A DNA stretch of 64,000 nucleotides from Daedaleopsis sinensis (taxonomy: Eukaryota > Basidiomycota > Agaricomycetes > Polyporales > Polyporaceae): contig CM066303.1 of NCBI GenBank assembly GCA_033807695.1, positions 2,852,001 through 2,916,000 of the forward strand, read 5' to 3'. The notes beneath the pieces were generated by a model. It was not told where the DNA came from, did not search any database, and saw only the letters and a list, made by a program, of their open reading frames with translations. Made by a program: the position numbers and the translations under genes. Below are positions 22,871-33,599 of the stretch, piece after piece; the stretch's first letter is position 1; every line of letters starts with the position of its first letter.

Positions 22871-23907
22871 GACTGTCTGTCTGAAGGGTCCTCATCCTGA
22901 CTGTGCTGGCCGCGTGACGAGGTATTTGTACTATAATGATATATTCAATCACCTGTAAGTCTGTTTGCTCGTGATACCTAGCTCCATCTCGTCGTGAGGC
23001 AATTACTCATTGCGCTCTTCAGGGCGCATCGGCATCAAGTAGCAATCTCAGAGGATGCCCGGAGAAGCTTCATTGGACTGCACGAGGAATCGGAGGTCGC
23101 TGAAATTTCATACAGTATCGCAATGCACGTCTCCCGCAGGGGTGAGTTGCGAGCACGCTGGAGCAGCAGTTATATCATTGCACCGCAAGCCTCGCAGGCT
23201 GTACAGTGTACGCACTCGTCAGGATGTTGAACTAGTAGTGAGACGAAACAGCTTTGCAAAACGATACTTACCGCCAATAATTCTTCACCATGCCGACTAG
23301 ACACGTGTGACGGGCCCAGTTGCTGAGGACTGCGACACAAATACTTAGTGTCCTCAGTCCAACCGCTCTTCGTGCTAAGTCAATAGCGCACCTTATTTGT
23401 TTGACTCGCGTACTCATGGGGTCATAAGTTTGGGTCATAAGTAATGACTTTGTTCGTCGGCGCGTCGAGAGATGAATTCATCGGCCGACCTGGTCCCCAT
23501 AACATGCCTTCCGAGTCCTATACAGTAGCGTGGCCTACAGCTGCACGATCAAGTCGCGTCGAGTCTGGACTGCGACGATGTTGTTGGTCGTTTCTGCAAG
23601 AACCTACCGGCTACAACGCTGCGGTTCCACCGTCTGCATGACGCCATGGAGAGAATGTACCACACCGCAATGATCATACATATCGTAGTAGTATGTAATA
23701 CAATCAGGTCTCTATAGGCATAGCTATAGACTGAGGTAGTACGGCTTCTGAGATCCTGCGCGGTGACTTAGCATGAGAAGCTGCCACAGTATGACCTCGC
23801 ATATGACTCACGAGATGCGATCTGGATTCCCTTTCGACTGCTGATCGACGGTCATATCGGCGGCATCATCACTTAAGTAGCCAGCGGACAGATATCAGAT
23901 ATTTATC

Positions 23908-24102
23908 TCAGCATGAGATGACTGGACGGCTCACCAGTTCTGTGTCTTCACACACTCGGAGCCACCCCCGCGGAGGGAACACGCAGAGTGGATCATCGAG
24001 AGCGGATAGAGGCTCTGAGGAGAAGGCATATATGGTGAAGAAAATGATGGGGACCATAGCTGCAAGGTACAAGACACGAAAGTATAGAGTGGAGGACAGC
24101 AT
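23908..24102 (-). CDS. possible first exon with a membrane segment
   Basis: From an ATG at 24102 the frame reads LYFRVLYLAAMVPIIFFTIY, a convincing single hydrophobic helix, then an acidic and Cys-containing stretch, and meets a good donor (CTG|GTGAGC) at about 23932. Past it only a short frame follows, and I could not trace a second exon. It could be the signal-anchor exon of a gene whose remainder is lost, or chance. Confidence 0.25.
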   Translation of the reverse strand: MLSSTLYFRVLYLAAMVPIIFFTIYAFSSEPLSALDDPLCVFPPRGWLRVCEDTELVSRPVISC

Positions 24103-24449
24103 CTTGTATGCCTGGGCCCAGAAAAGAGTTGGATACGGGTTCGTGGATGTAGAGGCGGTGATGTGGGCGGTGATGTGAGGCGGATTGGTGACTTGGACGG
24201 CGGTTGGCACTACCTTCTATAGTGTGAGACGGCAATGACTCTTTGCAGTCGTGAAGACCATGCACAACCCAGACGTGGGTTACAGCGATTGATTCAAACG
24301 CCAATGGTCCTAGGGGTAAAGGAGGACAAGTAGTCCTATACTAGTAGCGAACGAGAAAGAAAGTAATCAGAGGTTGTCAAAGAGGAATGCAAGCCCTTGG
24401 CTTCACCTCATCATTCTCCTCGGCATTGCTAATTGGACATTGCTAAATG

Positions 24450-24520
24450 TATGTCATGTCTCGACGCTTGTATGTCATGTCTCGACGCTTGTATGTCATG
24501 TCTCGACGCTTGTATGTCCC
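24450..24520 (+). repeat. 21-bp minisatellite, three copies
   Basis: TATGTCATGTCTCGACGCTT+G repeats at 24450, 24471 and 24492, followed by a decayed partial unit. The period of 21 keeps frame (TYKRRDM on the minus strand), but no gene context supports translation. Confidence 0.9.
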
Positions 24521-25811
24521 GACGCGTGTCTGTCCCGACCATGCTCGCTCGGCGAATGTGCGCCTAAATTCGCTTGCGCCATGTGTGCGCCTCGGCGATA
24601 CATAGTCTACTGACGCACCGGGTGGGAGCGCCACTGCGCAACCTCGTCGCGCGGGTTAGAGGAGGAGGAGGAGGGTAGGTTCCGCCACGGTTAGAAGCTC
24701 CTCGCGCCCACGTGTACTAGTGGCGGAGGTGGGGGCTGGTGCCGGTGGAGAAGGATTTGAGGAGGTGCGGAGTAAGATCTGGAGCTAGTAATAAGCGCTA
24801 AGCAAAGAAGGGCGCGCGGCGCGCGCGCTGCGCAGCCGAGCGCGATGTGCGCTCAGGTGCGCTCCGAGTGAGTCGGAGGAGGCAACGTGGCAAGCGTAGT
24901 GACGCACCGAAGATGTGCCATGTGGCCATCGTACTTCAAAACCACACTACACACTACTACCTTGCAATCTCTACACGGTACGCCCCCACATTCGCGACTC
25001 TAGCTCTCCCAATTCTCCCCGTTCTTGCTCTGACAAGGTCGTGAAAAACGCCTTCATAGCGAACGACGCCTTTTTTGGCCCGGAACACAACATTGAAAAA
25101 GTCGGCTCCAAGAGTGGTAGAGCCCCACTCGAGATCTCGCACAGCCTGCAGGAATGCTGTACACGGTACCAAAGGCTTTCAGGTGTAGAAGATGAACACG
25201 GGGGACACGACGTTCGCGCCTCGCGTAGCCCGGGCCAGTGGCAAGCCAGTGGGGTAGGAAAGCGCAACTCATGAACAACACCCCGTCCGAGCGACAACCC
25301 GCCACGCGGTGAGATTCATATACCGTATATATCCCGAGTATGTAGCTCATGTACGATATCTTCGCAGACCTCACGACGAAGTTCCAAAGTTGTCCGAAGG
25401 CTGATTCAGACAAATTGGCGACACTGCCCCTAGGGGCTGTCAGGTGCGATCATCCTCGACTCATCTACGCTTCGTGAGCACTATGTAATGATGGTATTGA
25501 AGAACGCGCGGACCACGATGTTTGCGAAAACGTCGTCAATGCCGAACTCTCATACGGGATACGCCTAGACTGGACGCGCGACCGTCGTGGTGCAGGAGCG
25601 GAAAAGGTGCACGAAGCCACACAAAATGGCTCTATTTCGCACGACACTCACGCATAGCCTTACAGATCGCCGCCGCATATGTGCGCCAAGCGTTAGAACG
25701 CTGCAGAAGCAACATTCTCATCTCCTCAAACTCCAAGGTCCGTGTGTCTGGGCATCCGTTCAAGGTATACGTACATAGGCGGCCTTGTGCCTCAAATCAC
25801 ATCACACCATG

Positions 25812-26200
25812 TTAACCCTTCATGGCGAATGCCGCATCATCATCCATCTTGAAACGCGCATCGTTTTGCTTTGGGGTCGCGTACGTACACCAGGGAAAAT
25901 GAGGCACATTGCCCATTTTCTCAATCCATCTTGCAGCCAACCTCTCAAGCCCCCATTGAGCTTCAAGATGACGCACGACGTGCGGCGCCGCCCCGTAGCC
26001 GACGTCCCGCGGGGGCTCCCTGTGGATGTAGAACGAGACGTTCGCGCGGAGCGGCTCCCAGAGCCGCAGCTGCTCCAGCACCTCCTGGCGGTTCTGCGCC
26101 GCAAGGACGTCGGGCCAGATGCGGCATTGGTGGAGGGCGAGCTCGGCGAGAGAGGGCACCCCCGTGGCCCGACTCTCCGTGTTGGTAGTAGATCGCTAGT
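25812..26200 (-). CDS. hypothetical ORF, coding-like, possibly 3' exon
   Basis: One open frame of about 125 codons on the minus strand with strong coding composition: PSLAELALHQCRIWPDVLAA, then LEQLRLWEPLRANVSFYIHR, GYGAAPHVVRHLEAQWGLER and MGNVPHFPWCTYA, ending at 25812. It has no low-complexity bias. The start is not an ATG inside the open part, so it may be the last exon of a gene whose upstream part (hydrophobic VPVVALLLLLPSNVYLANLY in another frame at about 26262-26205) is interrupted. I do not recognise the family. It could be a truncated gene. Confidence 0.4.
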
Positions 26201-26207
26201 AGACTGA

Positions 26208-26575
26208 ACCATATAGATTTGCTAAGTACACATTCGAGGGCAGCAAGAGCAAGAGCGCAACCACCGGTACGTTATTGAGCAAGGTCACTGGAACTGTGTC
26301 GGACTGGCGACTCTACGACTCCCTGGGCTTCTTAAGCCAGCAAGGCTGCTAGTCGGGTACGGCTCCCGCCGGGAAATCGGGCAAAGTCAAGCGGCGAGAG
26401 CGACTCGGTGTCGGCTTCTCCGCCAGACACAGAAGTGAGGCACAACATTCGTCGACAGGGCGCAGGCCACTATCCCTGCTCTTGTACGAGCCTATCCCAA
26501 TGACTCGCGAAGCTGGGACTGGCGATGAGATTCAGGGCACTGCTGATCCGGACGTTTGAGCGGTGTGATTCTCAA
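26208..26575. other. downstream flank of the transposase
   Basis: I looked for a CACTA-type inverted repeat end here and found no convincing pair with the other flank. Confidence 0.4.
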
Positions 26576-26580
26576 AGTTA

Positions 26581-29500
26581 TCACCCGAGAATCCAGCTTC
26601 GACGAGAAGTAGTAAGCGGGTACTGGACTGATATACACATGCTACTTCTAGCTCTACGTTCGGTGACTGTCAGCCGGATGTCTATGAGAGCGAGGTCTGC
26701 ATAACTCACTCTGTCCAATGAACGAACCACTATGCATTCTCGGCCTATCTCCTCGGGTGTGTAGACGAGCCATGCGAAGTGCGCTACAATATCTTCCAAA
26801 GGAATGATCCGAGGCGTAGTATCTTGTGAATTGTAGTACAGCTTCGTGTCGAGATCCTCGAAAGAGCGGTAGGGATCGTGCTGTTCGTGTTCGGAAGATA
26901 GGGTTGCGTATTCTTGAACCACCACAAATGGATCCACGACAAGCTTGCCCCCATCCAGACGTCTATGGTAGAAAACCTGCGCAATTTGACCAGCGCCCTC
27001 GATTGTGCGTCCGTCAGATCGGATCTTATAAGTGATATATGAATCGCGTCCGCCCGCGGAAAACTTGACACCGCCGTGCGAGATGGACTGCACGGTCTGC
27101 GCTTTGGTAGGCAGTATCGCGAGGCTGCGCGACAAGCGACCCGAGTACGCAGAGGCGAACGCAGAACCGCCGAGTGTTCTGATGTGCACAAGGAGGATCT
27201 CGTATATTGCAGTGGGTAAAAGGGACTCCGCCTTCTCGTCGTAGTGATGCTCAGTAGATGAGGGGGGCCGAGTCGCATTCAAGAATTCGAAAGAGAGTGC
27301 GTCCGTAGCGCGGGTGCCTTTCGCCAACTCGTTGAAGGTCTTCTTGAGGACGTCGAACCACTGTTGATACACAGGAAGCTGCGGCCAGTCGACACTGCGG
27401 GTGATCCACCTGAGTCGAACCCCCATGTAGAAGTAAGACATGAACGTCATGGGAATCTCATCTTAAAAAAATGAGCAGAGAGAAAACACTGTGAGGATAG
27501 AGAATTGGCTACTAACTCAACTTATGATTGGTGTTGAAACGTTGGATGATACCGTTATAGCGTTCGAACGGATATGACCACCATCCATGAACCGGGCCAA
27601 ACAGCTGTAGACATAGTGCCAGGTGCAGGGAGAGGTGATGATTGGGAAGGAGACGGTGGTCGAAAATATCGCGGAGACCTTGCAAGTACGCGAGCATGTG
27701 ACAGTCGTAGGCGGCGGCTCGGGAAGCAGACATGGATCTTCGCGAAGCTAGTTCACCTGCGATGACGAGGTGGATGAAGTTGTCCAACACTACTCGTTCC
27801 TCCTCGGTCGCCTTGGAGTGACCCCACAACCGAACAAGAGTAATGACCATGTGGACAGTGCATAATACGCGCCAATGATCGGCCTTCAACTTCCCGTGGC
27901 TGGCGTCGCCGATATTCGACGGCGGCTTCTCCATCCAGGTAGGTAAGCCAATCTTTGAGATGTCGTTTCGCAACTGCTCCAAGACGGGTCTTTTGAATAC
28001 ATCGAATTCCCCCTCTCCTTCTTTAGGTATCGAGTTAGGCAGCTGGAAGTTGTTGGTAGGCTCAGAGAGTGGCGCAGGAAGAAGGAGAGAACGGGCAATG
28101 TCGTCGACCCCCGCCGCCTATCAATTTCATGAGACGAACGTTCAGACTGACAGCGTAGCAGGGATGAACTTACCCATTCCAGGAATAACTTCGTCATCTC
28201 CGCTATCGTAGGCTCTGCGCTTGCCTCAACGATTTTGTTTAGTCGAGCGACGGCGAGGAGATAGTCACGTCGCGTGCTCTGTATACCGGGTTTCGACTTG
28301 CGACACACTGCCCTATGCAATGTCTTCAGAACCTCTTGCTGTTCCTGCGGAGTATGCATCTTGCCGACGCAAACCGGAGGTTTCTTGGAAGCAACAATGG
28401 GCAAGCGGAAAATCTCCATACAGTGAGTAGCGAACTCGCCGAGAAAAAGATTGTGCATCACGTCGACAAGTGCAAACTGCGTTGGATCCCAGTACTCAAG
28501 CCGAAGAAGCTCGGACCACCGCACACCTGTAGCTTTGTAGATCGAGTCCCTCTCGGCCTCCGTGAGAGCGTCCCTCCATTTCAAAGCAATCTTGTGATGC
28601 TCGGACCATGACGGCGCGGGCGGCCACTTTGCGCGATCGAGCGACGTGATGTTTGACCGCTGCAGCCCACAGAAGTTGCAGAAGGTGTGAGCTTGATAAT
28701 GAGCGAACCCAGCGACCTTCCGCAAGGCAGGAAGGTCACAGACGAGTGGGATGACCGCTACTCGAACCAATCGTCCTCCAGATTTGTTTGCGGTGCGCTT
28801 CAAGAGGACGCCTCGATGCCACAGCTCTAACAGTTCGTCAACAAGTGGGCGGAGGAAGTGTTGAAGGTGGGTCGCGTCAGGTTCGTGAGGTCCTGGGATG
28901 ATACCAGCGAGATATATGTTCTCGGTTCGGAAGCGAAGATGAGGGGGTAAGTTTTCGCAAGCCAGGTAGATCGCGCCAATGGAGTGGTGTTTTCCTGCTC
29001 GTTTATTGCCGTGCGGGTTGAACCAATCAACGAAAAGGCTGAACACCAAATGAACAGAACCGTGAGATTGTACAGAGAACTTTGTCTGACCGTCCGGGCC
29101 CAAAAACTGTTGTAACAACGGCGCCCCCAAGATGTCGTGACAAACTTTGCTTCCCTTCGCCACAGAGTCCCACGATTTCACTAGCAGTTGCTCGATATCG
29201 GGCTGCATGAAAAGATCCGCTAGCCACGACTTGAGACTACGATACGGATAGGACTTGATCGGTTCATAGACAATCCGTGCTGAACCTCCGGGAGTGGTAG
29301 GACTGAGCCTTTTCTTGTTGACCAGGCGCGCGCCGCATACACCGAGGTCTGTCTGAGAGTGGGTGCAGTGGTGTGGATAGGCATCGTAGGGTTTTGAGCG
29401 GTCTGGTGCGTAGATAGCGAAGCAACGGGGGCACACGGCGTACTCAGTGATGTCTGCTTGAAGTTCCAGCCGCTTTATGGCCGTCCTGAGGTTCAGAGGT

Positions 29501-30777
29501 ACTTGATCGAGGTGTCGTTGTTGGGAAGATGTGAGTAAGTTCGCTCCCGTGGAGGCTGTGAAGGCGCCAAAGAGCACGACACGTAGGGTAGCGAGCATGA
29601 ACTCGGCCTGCACAAACGCGACCGCAGATATCGTGTGGAGAAGTGTGACCATGAGCAGGGCAACCATGATGTAAGTCGGCATTCTCTTAGGGTCATGCTG
29701 AAAGATGCGAACTGATGGTAGGCGTCAGAATGTCGTACCAACGGTGGATGTTTAATATTCCATACCATCTGGTCCTCTGACCGGACCGAGTGCATCTTGA
29801 ACGCTTTGGAGAAGTAGCCCACAGCTCACCATCTCCTGTCCCCAAGCGTCCGACTCCATTCGGTCAAGGCGCAAGATCTCCTGCTCACACCGCTCTACAA
29901 GCTTTGCGTGATGATTGTCGACCTGCCTGTGACCAACAGGATGAAGTGAACGGAAATACGGCAAGTTCTCAGCGAGCCATGTCCGATATGCATGAAATTC
30001 GGCGCTACCACGGTGGTTGAGATTGAGCGGCGCTGGTGGATCGGAAAGTGTAGCAGGTAGAGCCTTGAATTCCAGTTTCGTCCACGGTGGAACATGACGA
30101 GATCGAATGGTCATAGAAGAGTCGAACCCGCCCACCTCCAAGACACGAGACTTCAACAGCGTTTTTATCTGTCGGATGGTCAGCGATCTCTAGCTCGACA
30201 GCTCAGGCGAGACGCTTGCCTCGTCCAATTCTGGGGAATCACTGCTATCGGAGTCAACGATTCGCGGGGTTTGACACTCGGCCAGACGAGTAGCATCATC
30301 CAATGATTCACGCTGAGGGGCTTGTTGGGACAGTGTGGAATTTGCTGCGGGGATCTGTGGTGCAGGGATGGAAGTCGACGACGACGAGGCGGACGCTCTT
30401 GCCGCCGATGCTATGTTGAACCATCATCAGTTACGCTTATGCTTACGGGGTATAGCTGCTGCAAGCTCACCTGAAGCTTCCATTCGCGCCTCCTTCTGAT
30501 CAGTGTTATCACGAGGCCGGACCGCTACAGACTGAGTCGCAGAGGACTGTAGAGTAGCAAGGAGTATTGCGCTTGCTTGGGAGTCGAGTATCGCATCATC
30601 CCCGTCGTTCGTGCCCTGCATCCCTCTCATCGCTGCTCGGGAAGCAATCCGCTTCATTTCGTAGTTGGTCTTGTGCTTCCTGATTTGTGCGGCGTTGAGA
30701 ACTCGGCCGGGGCGCATGGAACCATCGGGGGCTTTGTAATTGAGTTTGATGCAATCCGGGCAATCGCATACGCCCAT
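26581..30777 (-). mobile_element. CACTA (CMC) transposase, Tnp2 family, 6 exons, apparently intact
   Basis: Six exons join in one frame of about 1,306 codons: 30777-30471, 30410-30220, 30168-29766, 29711-28174, 28117-27517, 27461-26581. Introns are 51-60 nt; intron 2 is GC-AG (GAG|GCAAGC...CCGACAG). The Tnp2 core lies in exon 4: DPKRMPTYIMVALL, a CP.C..IY zinc-ribbon-like start, the signature DWFNPHGNKRAGKHHSIGAI, then IIPGPHEP, the CDLPALRKVAGFAHYQ block with CNFC, and LVDVMHNLFLGEF. Exons 5-6 carry the C-terminal region with GPVHGWWSYPFERYNGIIQR and NHKLNEIPMTFM, as in other CACTA transposases. It would cut and paste a CACTA element by DDE chemistry in the nucleus. The start is the first ATG, but a good acceptor just upstream (CTCTCTTAG at 30796) hints at an earlier exon. 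Terminal repeats were not found. Confidence 0.88.
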
Positions 30778-30799
30778 AGCATCCAGTCGACGCAACTAA

Positions 30800-31590
30800 G
30801 AGAGCGAAGGAGAATGTTGTGGAATGAAAGGGATTAGTACTTCAAGCTCAAGTTTCAAGCTTCAGTACTTCAGCACTCAGTACTCGCGATCAGTCCCAGA
30901 CGTCGACTAGTAGTGGTGATTGTTCTACAGTTACTAAGTAGTAAGTTGAAGTTCTAAGGTGAGCAAACAACATCATCACGTGATGTGTGATCGTGACAAA
31001 TCTGCGGGGATGGCCGTGTCCGTGGATCCAGTCCGGCAGCCTGTAGCCCTCGAAATACCATCCTCCTCCTCCTGTAGCCTGGCGCAGGTGCCCTTCAAGT
31101 TGCGCAACGCCCTGGCGCAATTCGGGTAGGTACTAAGTAGCCTGGTGACGTCGACTTGCAATTGTAGTACTGACATACTACTGTCAGGCCAAATGCAGCG
31201 GTGGTTAGTAGGTCAGAGACATCGACGCAGTGCTCTGAATGGTTAATATCCATTGCTCCAGTCCGCGGCACTCCAGACTCGGATTTTCGATGGTTTGCCA
31301 CCTCACTCGGCCAGCCTTTGAATGGCAGAGACGCGCCAAAATACTTAGGAGGTGTCAGGCTTTGTCAATGTGAGTTGCTAAGTACTGCTTGTTCCTTCGT
31401 CGCCGTCGCTTGAATGTTAGCAGAGACTTCAATGGCCACTCGCACAGGTCGTCATCTGCACCTTTTCTGCCGGGACTCATGAAAAATGACCCCTCAACAC
31501 TATCTGTCGCGCCATCCCATAGCCATTACTCAGGGCTCGGCGCTAGCATAGCTGGCCTTCGTCTCGGACCCGTTCGACTTCGGTAGACTC
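30800..31590. other. no gene seen; left flank of transposase gene
   Basis: Contains repetitive AAGCTCAAGTTTCAAGCTTC-like motifs at 30841-30880 and CTAGTAGTGG-like words at about 30906. Possible subterminal sequence of the transposon, unproven. Confidence 0.35.
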
Positions 31591-31594
31591 GTAA

Positions 31595-32205
31595 CCACTG
31601 GCCGTCGCTGGCTAATACCCACTTTGGAGGCGGCGTCGACGCGGTCCTCGCGCACCTGGACAACAAGGAAGAGCTGTACGTCTTCTCCGGCTCCCAATAC
31701 CCCGGGGTCGACTCAAATCCTGTTGCGTGGTCCCATCTTGTGCCTCAGGAAGCATTCCGGACATAATCGCTAACACACGGGTTCCACTCGCACAGTCACG
31801 AAGGACGACGTACTGCTCTTCAGACCCGCTCTGTTCTAGGCTTAGTGACCGTCGCTCGCCGGGGCCGGGCTCGAGAGCATCTACGGGATCCTGCCGCACT
31901 CGACGCGCAAGAACAAGGCGTTTTTCTTCAGCGAAGACCACTACACACTCATCCACTTCGAGCCCGGTGCGTCGTCCGCTTATACCCGTTCTCTCGCGTG
32001 TCGCTGACGCATACATGGCGCTCCGCGCACGTAGGCATGTCCATCGATCGCATTCTGCAGGGCTCGCACGTCATCAGCGAATGCTGGCCCCTGCTCAAGG
32101 ACGTCGGCTTTGCGAGCGTCGACATGGTGCTCCCGTACCCCGGCAAGGTACTTCTTCTCCAGGGACCAGTACGCCTTCAAGATCAGCGTAGCATCTGGTG
32201 AGTGC
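31595..32205 (+). pseudogene. hemopexin-repeat protein relic
   Basis: Three hemopexin-like repeats are readable on the plus strand. They are NTHFGGGVDAVLAHLDNKEE plus LYVFSGSQYPGV (about 31613-31700); GLESIYGILPHSTRKNKAFF plus FSEDHYTLIHFEPG (about 31866-31970); and SIDRILQGSHVISECWPLLK plus GFASVDMVLPYPGK and YFFSRDQYAFKISVASG (about 32041-32200). Fungal hemopexin-fold proteins of this type are four-bladed propellers that bind ligands and are usually small and cytosolic or secreted. Between repeats 1 and 2 a stop and frame change occur; some gaps could be introns, but a frameshift at the PGK|YFFS join has no splice site. The fourth repeat is not recognisable. Probably a broken gene. Confidence 0.6.
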
Positions 32206-32209
32206 ACTG

Positions 32210-33595
32210 GGAGTCATTGGGGCAGTCCAGCGGACGGTGGAGAAGACCACCACCTGGAGCTGTGGCCTTCACTGTGACGCGAACCCCGCTGCGAGTAGAA
32301 CCAGCATCCTCGTCGAGGTTTGTAAGTCCTTCTACTCTGCCTAGTAGTGCTTCGCCCTCTTCAAGCGCCGACTCCGCAGGGTTTGACGGCTTCGACCCTG
32401 ACTTATGCGAAGGGCTGTACATCCCACGTCGAACGGGCACGGTCTGGCCTCGATTCGACGAGCTCGCAAAAATCGCATCCATAGAGATATCATGGGCAAC
32501 TAAGGTAAGCATCCTGAGTTCCCGTCCGGGCAACGCCTCTCTGCGTTCGCCGGCCCGGAAGACGATAATCGCATCATTTTAGCCCCATGCGCCCTTCCAG
32601 AGACGATCTCTCAACTCGGCCGGTCTCAGACGATGAATGCAGCAGTCCTGGACGTCGGACAGTCGTGCACACGCTCCCGAAGCCCTCCGTGCCGTAGAAC
32701 GCCCTTCGCGGAGGATTGTCGCGCAAGAGTCTGAAAGGTGCGCAAGTACTTTCGCGGGAAATCACTATATTCGTGTCACCACTTTACGCAGCCGTGTAGC
32801 TAGTCTACGAAGCGCCACGGGCGCGGGCCTCTCTCGGGGACCTCCCTTGCGCAACTCGCGAATTGTCGACCACGCAGCAAGCCGAGGATGTCCTGTTCCC
32901 TAGGAGAAGTGGCACCCAACATCGCGGCGGCACGCACGACGCCCGGCTCGTGCTCGCTTGTGCGAGCGTCGGCGGTGAAATGGATCGATGGGCCGACGAG
33001 GAAGAGTAGCTGTTCGGGAACAACAGGGTAAGTGGACCCGGTAATGGGTGTGCGCGTGTGTACTAGCTCCGGTCAATAACAGCTCGACGACGACTGCCGG
33101 CGAGTGGCGACGGTTATCAATAGGTCCAGAGGCAAAGGTGTCGGGCGGGGAGGATGTCAGTGGGGGCGGACGCGTGCACTGGAATGTAACGTATGTACGG
33201 CGCAATAATATATACATTCAGTCTACTGCTTCCGTGAGGGGTGCGGCTGGACGCACGTCGTTTGAGGGGTTTGGTCAGCGCGAATCGTGATGGACAGGAC
33301 GCGAGGCGAAGGTAGTGACCTCATGCGCGTCGTACTGGGATCGAGATCGAGATGCGAATGAGTTTCGCTCGAACGAGAGCCCAGCGCCGCATACTGTAAA
33401 GTCCACCGCCCTGAGCTGCATTCGCGCAACGTAAGAGGCCGGTAGTGCACGCGAACATTGTATCAAGCCTAGGACCTGAAGAACGTCCGCACTCGCTATC
33501 CACTTCAATGCTGGATGTTTTGCGAAGGAAAAAGGTCGATTCCACATTATGAAACGGATAGCGACTAAGTTAATGTACGGAAGCAGTTCAACCGT
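32210..33595. other. no gene supported
   Basis: Frames at 32202-32582 contain GLYIPRRTGTVWPRFDELAK, which may be a remote continuation of the hemopexin relic. The rest has no motif. Confidence 0.4.
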
Positions 33596-33599
33596 TGAT

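Larger units (their letters stand above)
22900..25805. other. no intact gene seen
   Basis: Stop-rich sequence, a 21-bp minisatellite (listed), a GGAGGAGGAGGAGGGTAGGTT element shared with 51490-51530, and one small membrane-segment frame (listed). Confidence 0.4.

Noticed and set aside
26200..31240. CACTG/CAGTG words near 26538 and 31225 as ends of the CACTA element
   Set aside because: Only six bases are shared between the two ends, and the flanking three bases do not form a target-site duplication.
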